This document shows, one piece after another, positions 1-8,819 of a stretch of 64,000 nucleotides of DNA. The position numbers and the translations under genes are program-made. Origin of the DNA: Granulosicoccus antarcticus IMCC3135 (GTDB taxonomy: Bacteria; Pseudomonadota; Gammaproteobacteria; Granulosicoccales; Granulosicoccaceae); the NCBI RefSeq assembly GCF_002215215.1, contig NZ_CP018632.1, positions 3,530,501 through 3,594,500 of the forward strand, given 5' to 3'. The notes beneath the pieces were generated by a model. That model was not told the DNA's origin. It was given only the letters and a program-made list of their open reading frames with translations, and ran no database searches. Position 1 is the first letter of the stretch, and each line of letters starts with the position of its first letter.

Positions 1-846
1 GAGGCGCGCTTTCGACCAGAGCGTGTCTACCGTGCATTGATGAGCGGTGTGACCGTGTTTCCGGGGGTTCCGCAAATGCATGCACTGGTAATGCAGTATG
101 TGAGCACGCAGGGCTTTATCCGGCTGGAGAATAGCCAGCTACGGTATGTCTCTTCAGGCGCCGCGCCACTGGATCCGAGCTGGAAACGCAAGGCTGAAAG
201 TTTCTATGGCCTGGCCTTGCAGAACGGCTACGGTATGACTGAGAGCACGGCTGGCATCTGCGCCACCAGCAATCCGATTGGTACCGCTGATACCAGCGTC
301 GGCCCTGCATTGCCTGGCATTGAAATTCGAATCGACAACTCCATCGGTTCTTCGAATGACTCTGCCACGGGTGAGATTCTGACCCGTGGTCAGCATGTGA
401 TGAAAGGCTATTTCAGGAACCCCGAAGAGACGGCCAGAGCGATTGATGTCGATGGCTGGTTGCGCACCGGTGATCTGGGTAGCATCGATGAGCAAGACAA
501 CCTGCATGTCGTCGGACGGTGCAAGGAGCTGATCATTCGTGGTGGTTTCAATGTCTACCCGCCTGAAGTTGAAGCGGCTCTGAATGATCACCCGGATGTG
601 ATTCAATCAGCGGTTATCGGTCGAAAACTTGACAACGGCGATGAGGAAATAATTGCCTTCGTTCAATGTGTTGAGCCTGATACGGTAGATACGGTGGCCT
701 TGGCAGCCTTCGTATCCGAACGGTTGGTCAGCTACAAGCGACCTTCACGCATCATCACGACAACGGAGCTGCCAGCGGCCGCAACTGGCAAGGTACTAAA
801 GCATAAACTGCTGGGCACATTCACCCAGCAACTGCGCGACGCCTGA
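1..846 (+). CDS. Acyl-CoA synthetase (AMP-forming), C-terminal part, 5' end outside window
   Basis: The frame is open from the first base, so only the last 281 residues are seen; the full family is usually 500-560 residues. These enzymes activate a carboxylic acid with ATP and couple it to CoA in the cytoplasm. The order of ANL-superfamily motifs is clear: SSGAAPL, NGYGMTES (A5), GWLRTGDLG (A7, ribose-binding Asp), GRCKELIIRGGFNVYPPEVE (A8 hinge) and the A10 lysine in TGKVLKHKL. The hinge and catalytic lysine are intact, so the visible part looks functional. The substrate cannot be read from this part; a medium- or long-chain fatty acid or an aryl acid is possible. An esterase and a thioesterase follow on the same strand, which suits acyl metabolism, but a terminator-like hairpin separates them. 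Confidence 0.9.
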   Translation, partial: EARFRPERVYRALMSGVTVFPGVPQMHALVMQYVSTQGFIRLENSQLRYVSSGAAPLDPSWKRKAESFYGLALQNGYGMTESTAGICATSNPIGTADTSVGPALPGIEIRIDNSIGSSNDSATGEILTRGQHVMKGYFRNPEETARAIDVDGWLRTGDLGSIDEQDNLHVVGRCKELIIRGGFNVYPPEVEAALNDHPDVIQSAVIGRKLDNGDEEIIAFVQCVEPDTVDTVALAAFVSERLVSYKRPSRIITTTELPAAATGKVLKHKLLGTFTQQLRDA

Positions 847-862
847 TCTGCAAAGAAGCTGA

Positions 863-890
863 AACCCTCATCCTGCGGGAGGGGTTATTT
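863..890 (+). terminator. Possible intrinsic terminator after the acyl-CoA synthetase
   Basis: AACCCTC and GAGGGGTT pair around a 9-nt loop with one bulged G, followed by ATTT. The stem is modest and the U tract is short, so read-through into the esterase is possible. Confidence 0.4.
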
Positions 891-910
891 CAACAAGGAG
901 ATAGATCCCC

Positions 911-1801
911 ATGTACACAGTAACTGTATCGCGATACACCTCAGTGAGTCTGGTTAGCGCCCTGGGGCTATTGGCACCGCTGACGGTTAACGCCGGCGAC
1001 ATCACTCATCATGACTTTGCCTCTGAGGTGCTGGGCAAGGACTATCCGTATACGATCTACCTGCCGGGTGGCTATGCAGAGGATGCACTGGAATATCCGA
1101 CGCTCTATCTGTTGCACGGCTCTTTTGGTAGCGAGAATGACTGGGCAATCAAGGGTGGGCTCAAGCAGACAATGGATAAGCTGATCAGCAGCGGCGAGAT
1201 ACCACCAGCCGTTGTCGTCATGCCCGGTGCGCAGAGCTGGTGGGTTGATGGTTATAACGAGGCGGCCGAGACTGCCTTCTTTGACGATCTGATTCCGCAT
1301 ATTCAGAGTACCTATAGTGTGATACCCGAACGCGAAGGACGTGTGGTCGGTGGATTGTCCGCAGGCGGCTACGGTACCGTCAACTTTGTACTTGAGCACC
1401 CGGACATGTTTGCCGCAGGTGCTGCATTGAGCCCGGCATCCTATGTGCCGGTACCACCGGATCATTCGTCGGGTAAGCGACATCCTGCTTATCTGGGGGA
1501 AGATGGTGAGTTCGATGCAGAGAAGTGGTCGGCACTGAATTACACCGCCTATATTGACGACTACAAGGCGCAGGAGCTTGTCGTGCCGTTGTATATCAAT
1601 TCAGGTGATCATGACACCTTCGATATTGCCTACCACGCAGCGGTGCTCTACCAGAGCTTGCGCGAACATCAACCCAAAGCCGTCGAATACCGGGTAGTCG
1701 ATGGCGATCATGAGTGGCAGGTCTGGTCAGATACGCTGCCCGAAGCACTGGATTATGTGTTCTCTTATACCAGCCGCCCCCGTAGCACCACACCCAATTA
1801 A
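911..1801 (+). CDS. Secreted alpha/beta-hydrolase esterase (esterase D / enterochelin-esterase type)
   Basis: A 296-residue protein with a probable signal peptide (residues 1-28, ending near LTVNAGD), so it should act in the periplasm or outside the cell. The fold is that of the esterase D / antigen 85-like hydrolases, which cleave carboxylic esters. Visible catalytic parts are the oxyanion HG at 69-70, the nucleophile Ser150 in GLSAGGYG, an acid near Asp233/Asp235 in SGDHDTF, and His267 in DGDHEW. A ribosome-binding site AAGGAG lies about 9 bases before ATG 911. The thioesterase follows after 12 bases, so the two are probably co-transcribed. The natural ester is unknown. Confidence 0.85.
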   Translation: MYTVTVSRYTSVSLVSALGLLAPLTVNAGDITHHDFASEVLGKDYPYTIYLPGGYAEDALEYPTLYLLHGSFGSENDWAIKGGLKQTMDKLISSGEIPPAVVVMPGAQSWWVDGYNEAAETAFFDDLIPHIQSTYSVIPEREGRVVGGLSAGGYGTVNFVLEHPDMFAAGAALSPASYVPVPPDHSSGKRHPAYLGEDGEFDAEKWSALNYTAYIDDYKAQELVVPLYINSGDHDTFDIAYHAAVLYQSLREHQPKAVEYRVVDGDHEWQVWSDTLPEALDYVFSYTSRPRSTTPN

Positions 1802-1813
1802 GGTAGTTTACTG

Positions 1814-2260
1814 ATGAACGACGATGCGACCACGAGCGCTATCATAGAAGGCGAGACCGGTGCCCAGCGCCTGATTGGCTATACGCTTGATGTGGGCCAG
1901 CCCGATGCCCGCGCCCGTTGCTATCTGACGCTGAGCGATGCGCATCTGAATCGTCATCACGTATTACATGGCGGTATTGCCACCACGATGCTCGACAACG
2001 CGATGGGTGCGACCGCCAGTCTGACGGTGGATGCCAGTGGCCGCATACCCTTCATGACCATCTCGTTGAATACGCATTTTCTGGCCCCCGCCGCGCACGG
2101 CACGCAATTGATTGCCACCGGACGCATCGTCGGTGGGGGTAAGTCGTTGAAGTTTATCGAAGGCGAGCTTGTAGACTCTACCGGCAGGCTGATCGCCACC
2201 GCCAGTGGAGTATTCAAGCGTGTGCCGGCGACTCGTCTGGAGGCAAATAAGCCAGCCTAG
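1814..2260 (+). CDS. PaaI/YigI-family hotdog thioesterase
   Basis: A 148-residue cytoplasmic protein of normal length for the PaaI-type hotdog thioesterases, which hydrolyse acyl- or aryl-CoA thioesters. The family signature HVLHGGIATTMLDNAMG spans residues 49-65, with the HGG turn and the catalytic acid Asp61 on the central helix. The C-terminal half has the alternating strands of the fold, with GGGKSLKFIEGELVD. It starts 12 bases after the esterase stop and likely shares its mRNA. A role in releasing CoA from intermediates made by the upstream ligase is plausible, but this is inferred from position only. Confidence 0.85.
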   Translation: MNDDATTSAIIEGETGAQRLIGYTLDVGQPDARARCYLTLSDAHLNRHHVLHGGIATTMLDNAMGATASLTVDASGRIPFMTISLNTHFLAPAAHGTQLIATGRIVGGGKSLKFIEGELVDSTGRLIATASGVFKRVPATRLEANKPA

Positions 2261-2333
2261 TGGGTTGAGCTATATTTACTCTGTATTACTGATTCGCATC
2301 GCTCTGCAAACACATTCGGCAAAAAACTGAACC

Positions 2334-2951
2334 ATGATTACACTGCATCACCTCAATCGCTCTCGCTCTCACAGAATTTTATGGTTGCTGGAGGAGTTGG
2401 AGCAACCTTATACCGTCATTCCCTACCAGCGCGATGCCCAGACCAACCTGGCGCCACCAGAGCTCAAGCTGGTGCACCCACTGGGCAAGTCGCCGATGAT
2501 CGAACTTGATGGTGCGCTACTCACCGAGAGTGCCGCCATTGTCGAGGTACTGTGCGCGCGTTTTGCACCGCAGATGATTCCCGAACGCGACACCTCAGCT
2601 TACTTGAGACATCTGGAATTGATGCATTTTGCCGAAGGCTCGGCGATGATACCGATTTTGCTGAACCTGTATGTTGCTCGTCTGGGTGATGCGGGCAAGC
2701 CGCTGCATCCGCGTATCAGCTCCGAGCTTGATAGCCATTTCAGCTATATGAATGATCTGGTGCGCTCATCAAAGCATTTTGTCCAGGACAGCCTGTCGGC
2801 GGCCGACATCATGCTCAGCTTTCCTGCACAGATCGCCATGCGTGAAGAGCGTGGTGCAGATTTTCCGGCACTGGCAGAGTTTGTCGAGATGATCCAGAGT
2901 CGTCCGGCCTATCAGCGTGCGACACAAATCGAGCAATCGAAACAGACATAG
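2334..2951 (+). CDS. Glutathione S-transferase family protein
   Basis: A 205-residue protein with the two-domain GST plan. The N-terminal thioredoxin-like domain (about 1-78) has the SRSHRILWLLEEL helix and the glutathione-binding SPMIELDGALLTESAAI, with the cis-Pro before Met and the Glu-Ser pair. The all-helical C-terminal domain (about 88-200) ends with SAADIMLSF and the N-capping Asp. Such proteins conjugate glutathione to electrophiles or act as isomerases or peroxidases. The start follows a 73-base gap, so it may have its own promoter. It converges with the patatin gene, and I see no strong terminator between them. Confidence 0.85.
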   Translation: MITLHHLNRSRSHRILWLLEELEQPYTVIPYQRDAQTNLAPPELKLVHPLGKSPMIELDGALLTESAAIVEVLCARFAPQMIPERDTSAYLRHLELMHFAEGSAMIPILLNLYVARLGDAGKPLHPRISSELDSHFSYMNDLVRSSKHFVQDSLSAADIMLSFPAQIAMREERGADFPALAEFVEMIQSRPAYQRATQIEQSKQT

Positions 2952-3013
2952 GCATTTTGGGCCGAGGGTAGGGGTAAACTGTCGAGGCCTCTATCCAGGG
3001 CCTGGCAAATTGA

Positions 3014-4123
3014 TCATGCCTGGCGCCTATCCTCACCTCGGGCTTGTGGGCCGGTGTCCATGAACATGGCTCGCAAATCGACCGTTGAACGCTCACCGAC
3101 ATCGCAAAAGTTGGTCTCCAGCCACTGCGTCGCAGTCTCGCGGCCCAGGTCGCGCAGATGAGTCAGAAATGCCCATTCAGCATTCATTTTGGATGACGCC
3201 CCCAGTGGGATAAGCGCATCCTGATTTTCGATGATATGAATGCGTTCGTGCCGGTAATGAGCTTCATCCAGCTTGCCTTCGTCGATCAACCGACCAACGA
3301 ATTCGATGGCACGCAGTTCTTTGAGCAGGCTGGAATTAAAGGCGATTTCGTTGAGTCGGTTCTGTATTTCCTGTGGCGTGCGAGGGATGCCCTTGCGCTC
3401 CACCGGGTTGATCTGGATGACGGCGATATCGGCGCAATCGTTACTGGCATGAAAAGGGAATAGCGCAGGGTTGCCCATATATCCGCCATCCCAGTAAGGT
3501 ATATCGTCGATCACGACAGCCTGAAAGACGTTAGGCAGACAAGCCGAGGCCATGACCATATCTGAGGTCAGATAATGGCTGTCGAAGATCTTGACTTTGC
3601 CAGTCTCCACATTGGTTGCGGATATATACAGCTTGATGCTATCGCAGTGTTGCACGCAGTCAAAATCAACACAGCTCTCCAGTACATCGCGTAAAGGATT
3701 CATGTTCATCGGGTTGAGTTGATAGGGCGATACCAGCCGGCTTAATGCATCCATCGCGTGGTAGCCCCAGGAACGATCAAGGCTCCAGTTGCCCATCATC
3801 ATGTCAAGAGAGCTGCGTTTGACAGGACTGTTTTTGGCCGCCTTTGACATGGTGTGCCAGAACTCTTCCAGCTTCTCGCGCGCACCATCCGCACCACCCT
3901 CGGTATAGCCATTGGCCAGAGCTACCGCATTCATGGCACCTGCAGAGGTCCCGGAAATGGCATCGATTTCCAGTCGCCCGTCCTCCAGGATGCGATCCAG
4001 TACGCCCCAGGTGAAGGCGCCGTGAGAGCCACCGCCTTGCAAGGCAAGGTTGATGCATTTACGTTTTTTGCCAGATTTACGCCTCCTTGCACCGATACTG
4101 GCGGTTTTCTTTGCCTGCGCCAT
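3014..4123 (-). CDS. Patatin-like phospholipase with DUF3734 C-terminal domain
   Basis: A 369-residue serine lipase/acyl hydrolase. The catalytic dyad and oxyanion loop are complete: GGGSHG at 30-35, nucleophile Ser60 in GTSAG, and Asp212 in YWDGG. Residues about 255-350 match the DUF3734 extension found in proteobacterial patatins, including LRDLGRETATQWLETNF. The N-terminus is rich in Lys/Arg (residues 5-22) and has no signal peptide. These proteins are often encoded beside a 3-hydroxybutyrate dehydrogenase and linked to lipid or PHB turnover. Here the gene starts inside the stop codon of a 49-codon SDR-like ORF (TGATG overlap), so it is probably translated by coupling. Confidence 0.9.
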   Translation of the reverse strand: MAQAKKTASIGARRRKSGKKRKCINLALQGGGSHGAFTWGVLDRILEDGRLEIDAISGTSAGAMNAVALANGYTEGGADGAREKLEEFWHTMSKAAKNSPVKRSSLDMMMGNWSLDRSWGYHAMDALSRLVSPYQLNPMNMNPLRDVLESCVDFDCVQHCDSIKLYISATNVETGKVKIFDSHYLTSDMVMASACLPNVFQAVVIDDIPYWDGGYMGNPALFPFHASNDCADIAVIQINPVERKGIPRTPQEIQNRLNEIAFNSSLLKELRAIEFVGRLIDEGKLDEAHYRHERIHIIENQDALIPLGASSKMNAEWAFLTHLRDLGRETATQWLETNFCDVGERSTVDLRAMFMDTGPQARGEDRRQA

Positions 4124-4272
4124 CAGTGAGCTGCCCGTACGCCATTGACGGGTAAAGCAGCTTTGATGTCATTGAGGGCGCGGTTGTAGTCAGCGGCGTC
4201 AAGCCCGTTGGCGATGCGCTGGCCGATATCGATAGACGCATCGGTGATGAGGGTAATTCTGGAATGAGTCAT
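4123..4272 (-). pseudogene. SDR-like N-terminal remnant (49 codons), coupled to the patatin gene
   Basis: A short ORF beginning MTHSRITLITDASIDIGQRI. It reads like the first beta-strand and nucleotide loop of a short-chain dehydrogenase (normally TGxxxGIG), but the first glycine is Asp and the third Gly is Asp as well. The rest of the ~250-residue enzyme is missing. Its TGA overlaps the patatin ATG by one base, the arrangement expected when a complete dehydrogenase gene preceded the patatin. I infer an internally deleted dehydrogenase (3-hydroxybutyrate or acetoacetyl-CoA reductase type) whose start and stop were retained, perhaps because they drive translation of the patatin. It could also be a chance short ORF. 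Confidence 0.5.
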
Positions 4273-4529
4273 TCTATTGTTTTTCTGATTTCGAGCAAGT
4301 CAGGCTTTTTGCCAGTAGCGGCAGCGACGAGTGTGGGACCGTTAGGGTTACACATCGTTCGCAGCGCAGCGTGCTACAAAAAACGAGCCCACACTGAAGA
4401 TCGACAATTTCCAGAAAAACTTGATTTATTCTTGTTTATTCACATGTTAGCGGTCCCCGAGATTCCGGCGGGTAAACCCAATGCTCCTGCCATGATGCTC
4501 GGCGACCACTGTGCTGATCTTGTACGGGC

Positions 4530-5384
4530 TCAGAACTTGCCGTTGTCGTGAGCCATATCAGCAGGAATGTCGGCAACGACATCCCAATGCTCCACTATCT
4601 TGTCGTTAGAGAGGCGGAAGAGATCAAAGAATGCGGTGGGTTTATCGGCCTGTATTCCTCGTGAGGCTGCGAAGACGAAATTGCCTTCGGCTACCACCAG
4701 CGGTGTTTCGGTATAGGCCATGCTGATACCTGCAGCTTGCATCGCCTTGAGAGCGTCTGCCAGGCCTGATAATCCGTCACCCACACGGGCATTGTGCTGA
4801 ATGTAGGTCTCTGTCGACAGGTAGTCCGTGATCTTCTCCGGTGCCTCACCTTTCAGAACATCATTGATGAAGGCTTCAACCAGGGCTTTGTTGTCAGCGC
4901 TCTTGTCCAGGTCCTCGATTTTTGTGGCACCGTCTACCATGGAGTGGCCCGATACCGTTTCTGTAGCGAAAGGCTGCAGGTTGTCCCAATGCTCTGCCAC
5001 TTTGCCATCCTCGATGCGGAAAACATCAAAAGCGACCAGTGTCTCGCCACCGAATGCCTGAGCGTTCTCGTAGACGTTATGAGTCACTACCAGGTCACCT
5101 TCGGCAAGGATTCTATAGGTGGTGGGCTTGATGCCACTATCCTTCAAGGCGGGAAGAAATCCGATGATGGCAGCCGCGCCGGTGGGCACGGCAGGGTTGT
5201 GCTGAATGTAGTCTTCGGCCAGTAGATTGCCGGTTGCAACGGGGTCGAAGTCTACAAACATGGCGTTGATCGCTTCTGTCACCAGTTGTTTGTTTGCATC
5301 CAGTTGGTTGGCATCACTGGCGTAAGCCACTGCTGAGAAAGTGCTGAGGGCCAGTAAGCTGGCGGCCACTGTTTTTATGTTCAT
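4530..5384 (-). CDS. Secreted tandem SnoaL/NTF2-like protein
   Basis: A 284-residue protein. I chose the internal ATG at 5384 because it starts a clear signal peptide (MNIKTVAASLLALSTFSAVAYA) while the upstream extension does not. Two SnoaL-like cone-barrel repeats follow, about residues 32-150 and 160-280. Each opens with a helix and QHN (DYIQHNPAV; TYIQHNARV) and ends with VAEHWD or VEHWD. The second repeat ends PADMAHDNGKF, close to the end of the single-domain SnoaL gene at 56747-57130. SnoaL proteins include cyclases, hydratases and isomerases of small polar ligands; many exported ones have no known role. The LysR gene 5473-6408 is divergent across 88 bases and may control it. Confidence 0.85.
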   Translation of the reverse strand: MNIKTVAASLLALSTFSAVAYASDANQLDANKQLVTEAINAMFVDFDPVATGNLLAEDYIQHNPAVPTGAAAIIGFLPALKDSGIKPTTYRILAEGDLVVTHNVYENAQAFGGETLVAFDVFRIEDGKVAEHWDNLQPFATETVSGHSMVDGATKIEDLDKSADNKALVEAFINDVLKGEAPEKITDYLSTETYIQHNARVGDGLSGLADALKAMQAAGISMAYTETPLVVAEGNFVFAASRGIQADKPTAFFDLFRLSNDKIVEHWDVVADIPADMAHDNGKF

Positions 5385-5472
5385 GAAGGTGTTTCGTGTG
5401 TGGTTGAAGTTGACAAGACGGATGGTGAGGCTAGACTGACTATTTGAAAAGCTGATAAAGTCGATAGCGTCC

Positions 5473-6408
5473 ATGGAAAAAACTGATTATCTGGATATCG
5501 ATGGTCGGCAACTGCGGTTACTGCTGACAATTCACGAATTCGGTTCCCTGACGCAGACTGCCCAGCATCTGGACATGAACCAGTCAACCGTTAGCTACTG
5601 GCTGGATCAGCTGCGACGCAAGTTCGATGATCAGTTGTTCACGCGTTCTGGAGCCGGGGTGGTTGCAACGGCCAGGGCGGAGCAACTGATGCCCCAGGCC
5701 AGGGAGCTGCTGAATGCCTTGAGCACCTTTGTCGAGCCCGATGCCTATGATCCATCACAAGACAGGGGCATTTTGCGTATTGCCGGCAATGCCCTGGAGC
5801 GGGATCTGTTCATCGCCCCCTTGGTGCAAGTAGCACGCAAGCTGGCGCCGACGTTATCCTTCCAGATCGTGAAGACAGGCTCTGCCTATCAGGTCATTGA
5901 AGATCTGCAGCAAGGAAGGATTGACCTGGCGTTCTTTCATACCAATGTCCGTGCTGCTGATGGCATCAGGCAAAAAGTCTTACTGAGGACAAAGTTCGTG
6001 GTCTTCCATGATCCGGCTACAGGCACGGCGCCAACTGATCTGGATGGTTTCTGTCGCTGTGAGCACGCATTGGTGTCACTGGGGCCGGATTCACATTCGG
6101 ATATTGATGAAAAACTTGCCAGTCTGGGCAAGCGTCGGCGAGTGATTTTCAAAGCCGCTGATTTTGACACCCTGGCCATTCTGGTTCGAGATACAGCGAT
6201 TGTGGTAACGCTACCAGAGGTGTTCAGGTATAGCAGTTTCAAGGACTTTGCCTACGTCCCCTTGCCGTGGGAGCCACCGACTGTCAGCTGGGCGGTTCTC
6301 TGGCATGCTCGGCAACATGAGGCCGCCCGGAGTCGTTTTTGGCGACAACGAGTGGCTGAGATTGATCTTGATAGCGGGCTCTCTGGCAAGCAGATAGCCA
6401 AGAAGTAA
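5473..6408 (+). CDS. LysR-family transcriptional regulator
   Basis: A 311-residue LysR-type regulator. The N-terminal winged helix-turn-helix is at about residues 8-66, with the recognition segment TAQHLDMNQSTVSYWLDQL and the wing FDDQLFTRSGAGV. The effector-binding domain starts at about 92 (ILRIAGNALERDLFI) and has the usual two-lobed pattern. It is divergent from the secreted SnoaL gene with an 88-base shared region, the usual layout for a LysR protein and its target. The inducer is unknown. It converges with the chemoreceptor gene with only 7 bases between stops. Confidence 0.88.
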   Translation: MEKTDYLDIDGRQLRLLLTIHEFGSLTQTAQHLDMNQSTVSYWLDQLRRKFDDQLFTRSGAGVVATARAEQLMPQARELLNALSTFVEPDAYDPSQDRGILRIAGNALERDLFIAPLVQVARKLAPTLSFQIVKTGSAYQVIEDLQQGRIDLAFFHTNVRAADGIRQKVLLRTKFVVFHDPATGTAPTDLDGFCRCEHALVSLGPDSHSDIDEKLASLGKRRRVIFKAADFDTLAILVRDTAIVVTLPEVFRYSSFKDFAYVPLPWEPPTVSWAVLWHARQHEAARSRFWRQRVAEIDLDSGLSGKQIAKK

Positions 6409-6415
6409 GTGGACG

Positions 6416-8185
6416 TTATTCGTCCGCAATATGCCCGGATACATCCAGTGAAAAGTGGCTGATCATGTGTTCGATCTGATTGGCCATGACCGTTAATTGC
6501 TCAGCGGATCCGCGTCCCTTATCGATCACATCCAGACTTTCGTAGGCCAGTGCCGCCACTTGCTTGAAGCTGGCGGCAATCTGAACGGTACCTTCCGATG
6601 TCTCGTTGATTATCTGGTTCATTCCGGCAGAGACGGAGCGTTGTTCTTCGACCGCGGCGGCAATGGTGGATTGGCTGATGTTGATGCCTTCGATGGTTTC
6701 GCTGATTTCATTGATGACCTGGGTGGCTGCCTGACTATCAGCTTGTATGGCGGCAATCTTGACACTGACCTCTTCGGTGGCACGGGCGGTCTCCTTGGCA
6801 AGCTCCTTGACTTCATTGGCGACCACCGCGAAGCCTTTTCCCGCCTCTCCGGCACGAGCCGCCTCGATGGTTGCGTTCAGAGCCAGCAGGTTGGTCTGCT
6901 CGGCAATGGAGTTGATGACCTTGACCACAGCGCCTATGTCTTGCGAGGATTGGGCCAGCTGAGAGACATTGTTTCTGGCACGGTCCGACAAATCGACAGC
7001 CTTCTCGGCGACAGAGACAGCTGTGTGGGACTCTTTGGCGATCTGCATGATCGAGGCGGTCATCTCCGTCAGGGCATTCGCAACAACAGAGGTGCTATCG
7101 GCAATCTTGTCAGTGGCGCGGGAGGCATTTCTAGCCTCTTCAGCCGTTGCATTGGTTGCCCGACTGGCCTGCTTGCTATTCTCATCCATTGAAAGGGTGG
7201 ATGCTTTCAAGGTGGCCCCATTGTCAATGAGCTGTGAGATCACCAGGCTGGTTTGAGCAATGGCCTTGTTAATGGCATCGCTCAGGCTGTTCAGAGGAGC
7301 AGGGTAGCTGCCTGTTACTTTCCTGGTCAGGTCACCTTGTGCCACCAGGCCCATGACACTCGATGCTTCTTCCAGGAGTAGCGTGAGGTTGCGCTCATCA
7401 TTGACCCGTTGAGTAATGTCAAAGGCGAACATGACAATCTTGAACGGTTTGCCTGCTGCATTGATGATGGGTATATAGCTTTCCAGCAAACAGACGATCT
7501 GACCCTGCTTGCCAAGGCGATCGTATCGCTCTTCAATGAATTCGCCCTGTTGCAAGCGCGTCCAATGCTCGGCGTAGCCTGGCGCGTCCCGCTCTTCCAG
7601 CGTCAGTAGCTCACGGTGATGCTTGCCTGTGAGCTCTGCGCGGGTATAACCGAATGTATCGATGAATTTCTGGTTCGCCTTGAGGATGTTGCCATCCGTA
7701 TCGAATTCAACAACACATCTCAGTTTATGAATAGCGTCAAGTTGTGCCTGAACGCTGGCATTCTCTTTCCAGTGCTCGGTGATGTTTGAGGCAAATCTGA
7801 TGACCTTGTACGGTATGCCATTGCTATCGAGTACCGGATTATATTCGGCTTGCAGCCACAGCTCATCGCCCGCCTTGTTGATACTTTGAAACTGGCCACT
7901 GATGTATTGCCCGGAGCGCAATGTGTCCCAGAACGACTGGTATTCGCTTGACGCTGCATAGACAGGATCGACAAACATCCGGTGATTCTGGCCCAGAATT
8001 TCATCCAGTGTGAAACCGCTGACATTCAAGAAGTTGTCATTGGCAAACGTCACGGTGCCGTTCAGATCGAATTCGATAACGACCTTTGATCTGTAGATCG
8101 CTTTCAACTCATCGTGACGAAGTGTGTCGCGATCACGAGAGGCTTCATTTTCTTTACAGGGTTTACGAAACCATCGATTAAACAT
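6416..8185 (-). CDS. Soluble PAS-PAS methyl-accepting chemotaxis protein (BdlA-like)
   Basis: A 589-residue cytoplasmic receptor, using ATG 8185 ([10 protein letters not shown]), since the longer frame upstream is not protein-like. Two PAS domains (about 30-145 and 150-268) each have the [16 protein letters not shown] core and a terminal [12 protein letters not shown] or [12 protein letters not shown] segment. A short HAMP-like stretch follows (about 275-325), then a signalling coiled coil (about 335-570) with the hairpin tip centred on [20 protein letters not shown]. There is no transmembrane segment. The same plan occurs in BdlA and Aer2-type proteins, which report redox or small-molecule state to CheA. 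The ligand, and whether PAS binds haem or flavin, cannot be told here. Confidence 0.88.
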   Translation of the reverse strand: MFNRWFRKPCKENEASRDRDTLRHDELKAIYRSKVVIEFDLNGTVTFANDNFLNVSGFTLDEILGQNHRMFVDPVYAASSEYQSFWDTLRSGQYISGQFQSINKAGDELWLQAEYNPVLDSNGIPYKVIRFASNITEHWKENASVQAQLDAIHKLRCVVEFDTDGNILKANQKFIDTFGYTRAELTGKHHRELLTLEERDAPGYAEHWTRLQQGEFIEERYDRLGKQGQIVCLLESYIPIINAAGKPFKIVMFAFDITQRVNDERNLTLLLEEASSVMGLVAQGDLTRKVTGSYPAPLNSLSDAINKAIAQTSLVISQLIDNGATLKASTLSMDENSKQASRATNATAEEARNASRATDKIADSTSVVANALTEMTASIMQIAKESHTAVSVAEKAVDLSDRARNNVSQLAQSSQDIGAVVKVINSIAEQTNLLALNATIEAARAGEAGKGFAVVANEVKELAKETARATEEVSVKIAAIQADSQAATQVINEISETIEGINISQSTIAAAVEEQRSVSAGMNQIINETSEGTVQIAASFKQVAALAYESLDVIDKGRGSAEQLTVMANQIEHMISHFSLDVSGHIADE

Positions 8186-8366
8186 TGATGAGCAAAAGGC
8201 CGAGACTGATTGGTTGTAATCGGCAAATAGGTGCTGATCTGAACGGCCTTGTAAAAAGAGCTTGCTCCAACTTCTCGCACAACAGTATTGACAATGTCTT
8301 CGTAATTCTGTCATTCTATATAACAGCACTAGTGTGCCATATATCAGAACAAACACAGGAGATATC

Positions 8367-8819
8367 ATGTTGTTTAAGCTGAGCGGCCTGGTCGCAGTTG
8401 TTCTAGCGTTGCCCCTGTTTGCATCCGCAGCCGAGGTGAGCCCAACGGTCAAGAAAATCCAGGATCGTGGCAGCTTGCTGTGTTCCGAACACAACGGAAG
8501 TTACTTCGGTTTTGTGGAAGTTGACGATAAAAACGAGTGGAAGGGTCTGGACATTGATCTCTGTCGTGCCTTGACGACCGCCATACTCGGCGATGCTGAC
8601 AAGGTGCAGATTGTGCCGTTGAGCTGGGCACAGCGTTTTCCGGCGCTGCAATCGGGTGATGTGGACATCATCATCAAAGCCACTGGCTGGACCATGGGCC
8701 GGGATACCGAATTGGGTCTGCAATTCAGTTTGCCCTACTTTTTTGGCGGTACCCAGTTAATGGCGCAGGAGGCAAAATCCTGCCATGGTCACGTCAATTG
8801 CTCTGAGTGTTCGGCATAA
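8367..8819 (+). pseudogene. aapJ: Truncated aapJ: general L-amino-acid-binding protein, N-terminal 150 residues only
   Basis: ATG 8367 follows AGGAGA and starts a good signal peptide ([22 protein letters not shown]). The mature part matches lobe 1 of the AapJ-type periplasmic binding proteins: [53 protein letters not shown]. Full-length AapJ is about 340 residues. Here the frame ends after SLPYFFGGTQLMAQEAK in an unrelated Cys-rich tail and runs 35 bases into aapQ. There is no room for the second lobe, so this is a deletion and not a simple frameshift. A single lobe cannot form the ligand cleft, so I call it a remnant. The AGGAGG at 8767-8772 near its end serves aapQ. Confidence 0.85.

Noticed and set aside
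6497-7192. 231-codon plus-strand frame inside the soluble chemoreceptor gene
   Set aside because: It is an antisense shadow of the conserved signalling domain; its Gly/Asp-rich translation has no recognisable domain.
8288-8324. TTGACA at 8288-8293 and TATATAAC at 8317-8324 as an aap promoter
   Set aside because: The distance between the hexamers (23-25 bases) is too long for a sigma-70 promoter, so I do not call it.
8186-8494. N-terminal extension of the soluble chemoreceptor to 692 residues
   Set aside because: The extra 103 residues have irregular composition, overlap the aapJ promoter region and start, and do not belong to the PAS receptor family; ATG 8185 gives the normal protein.
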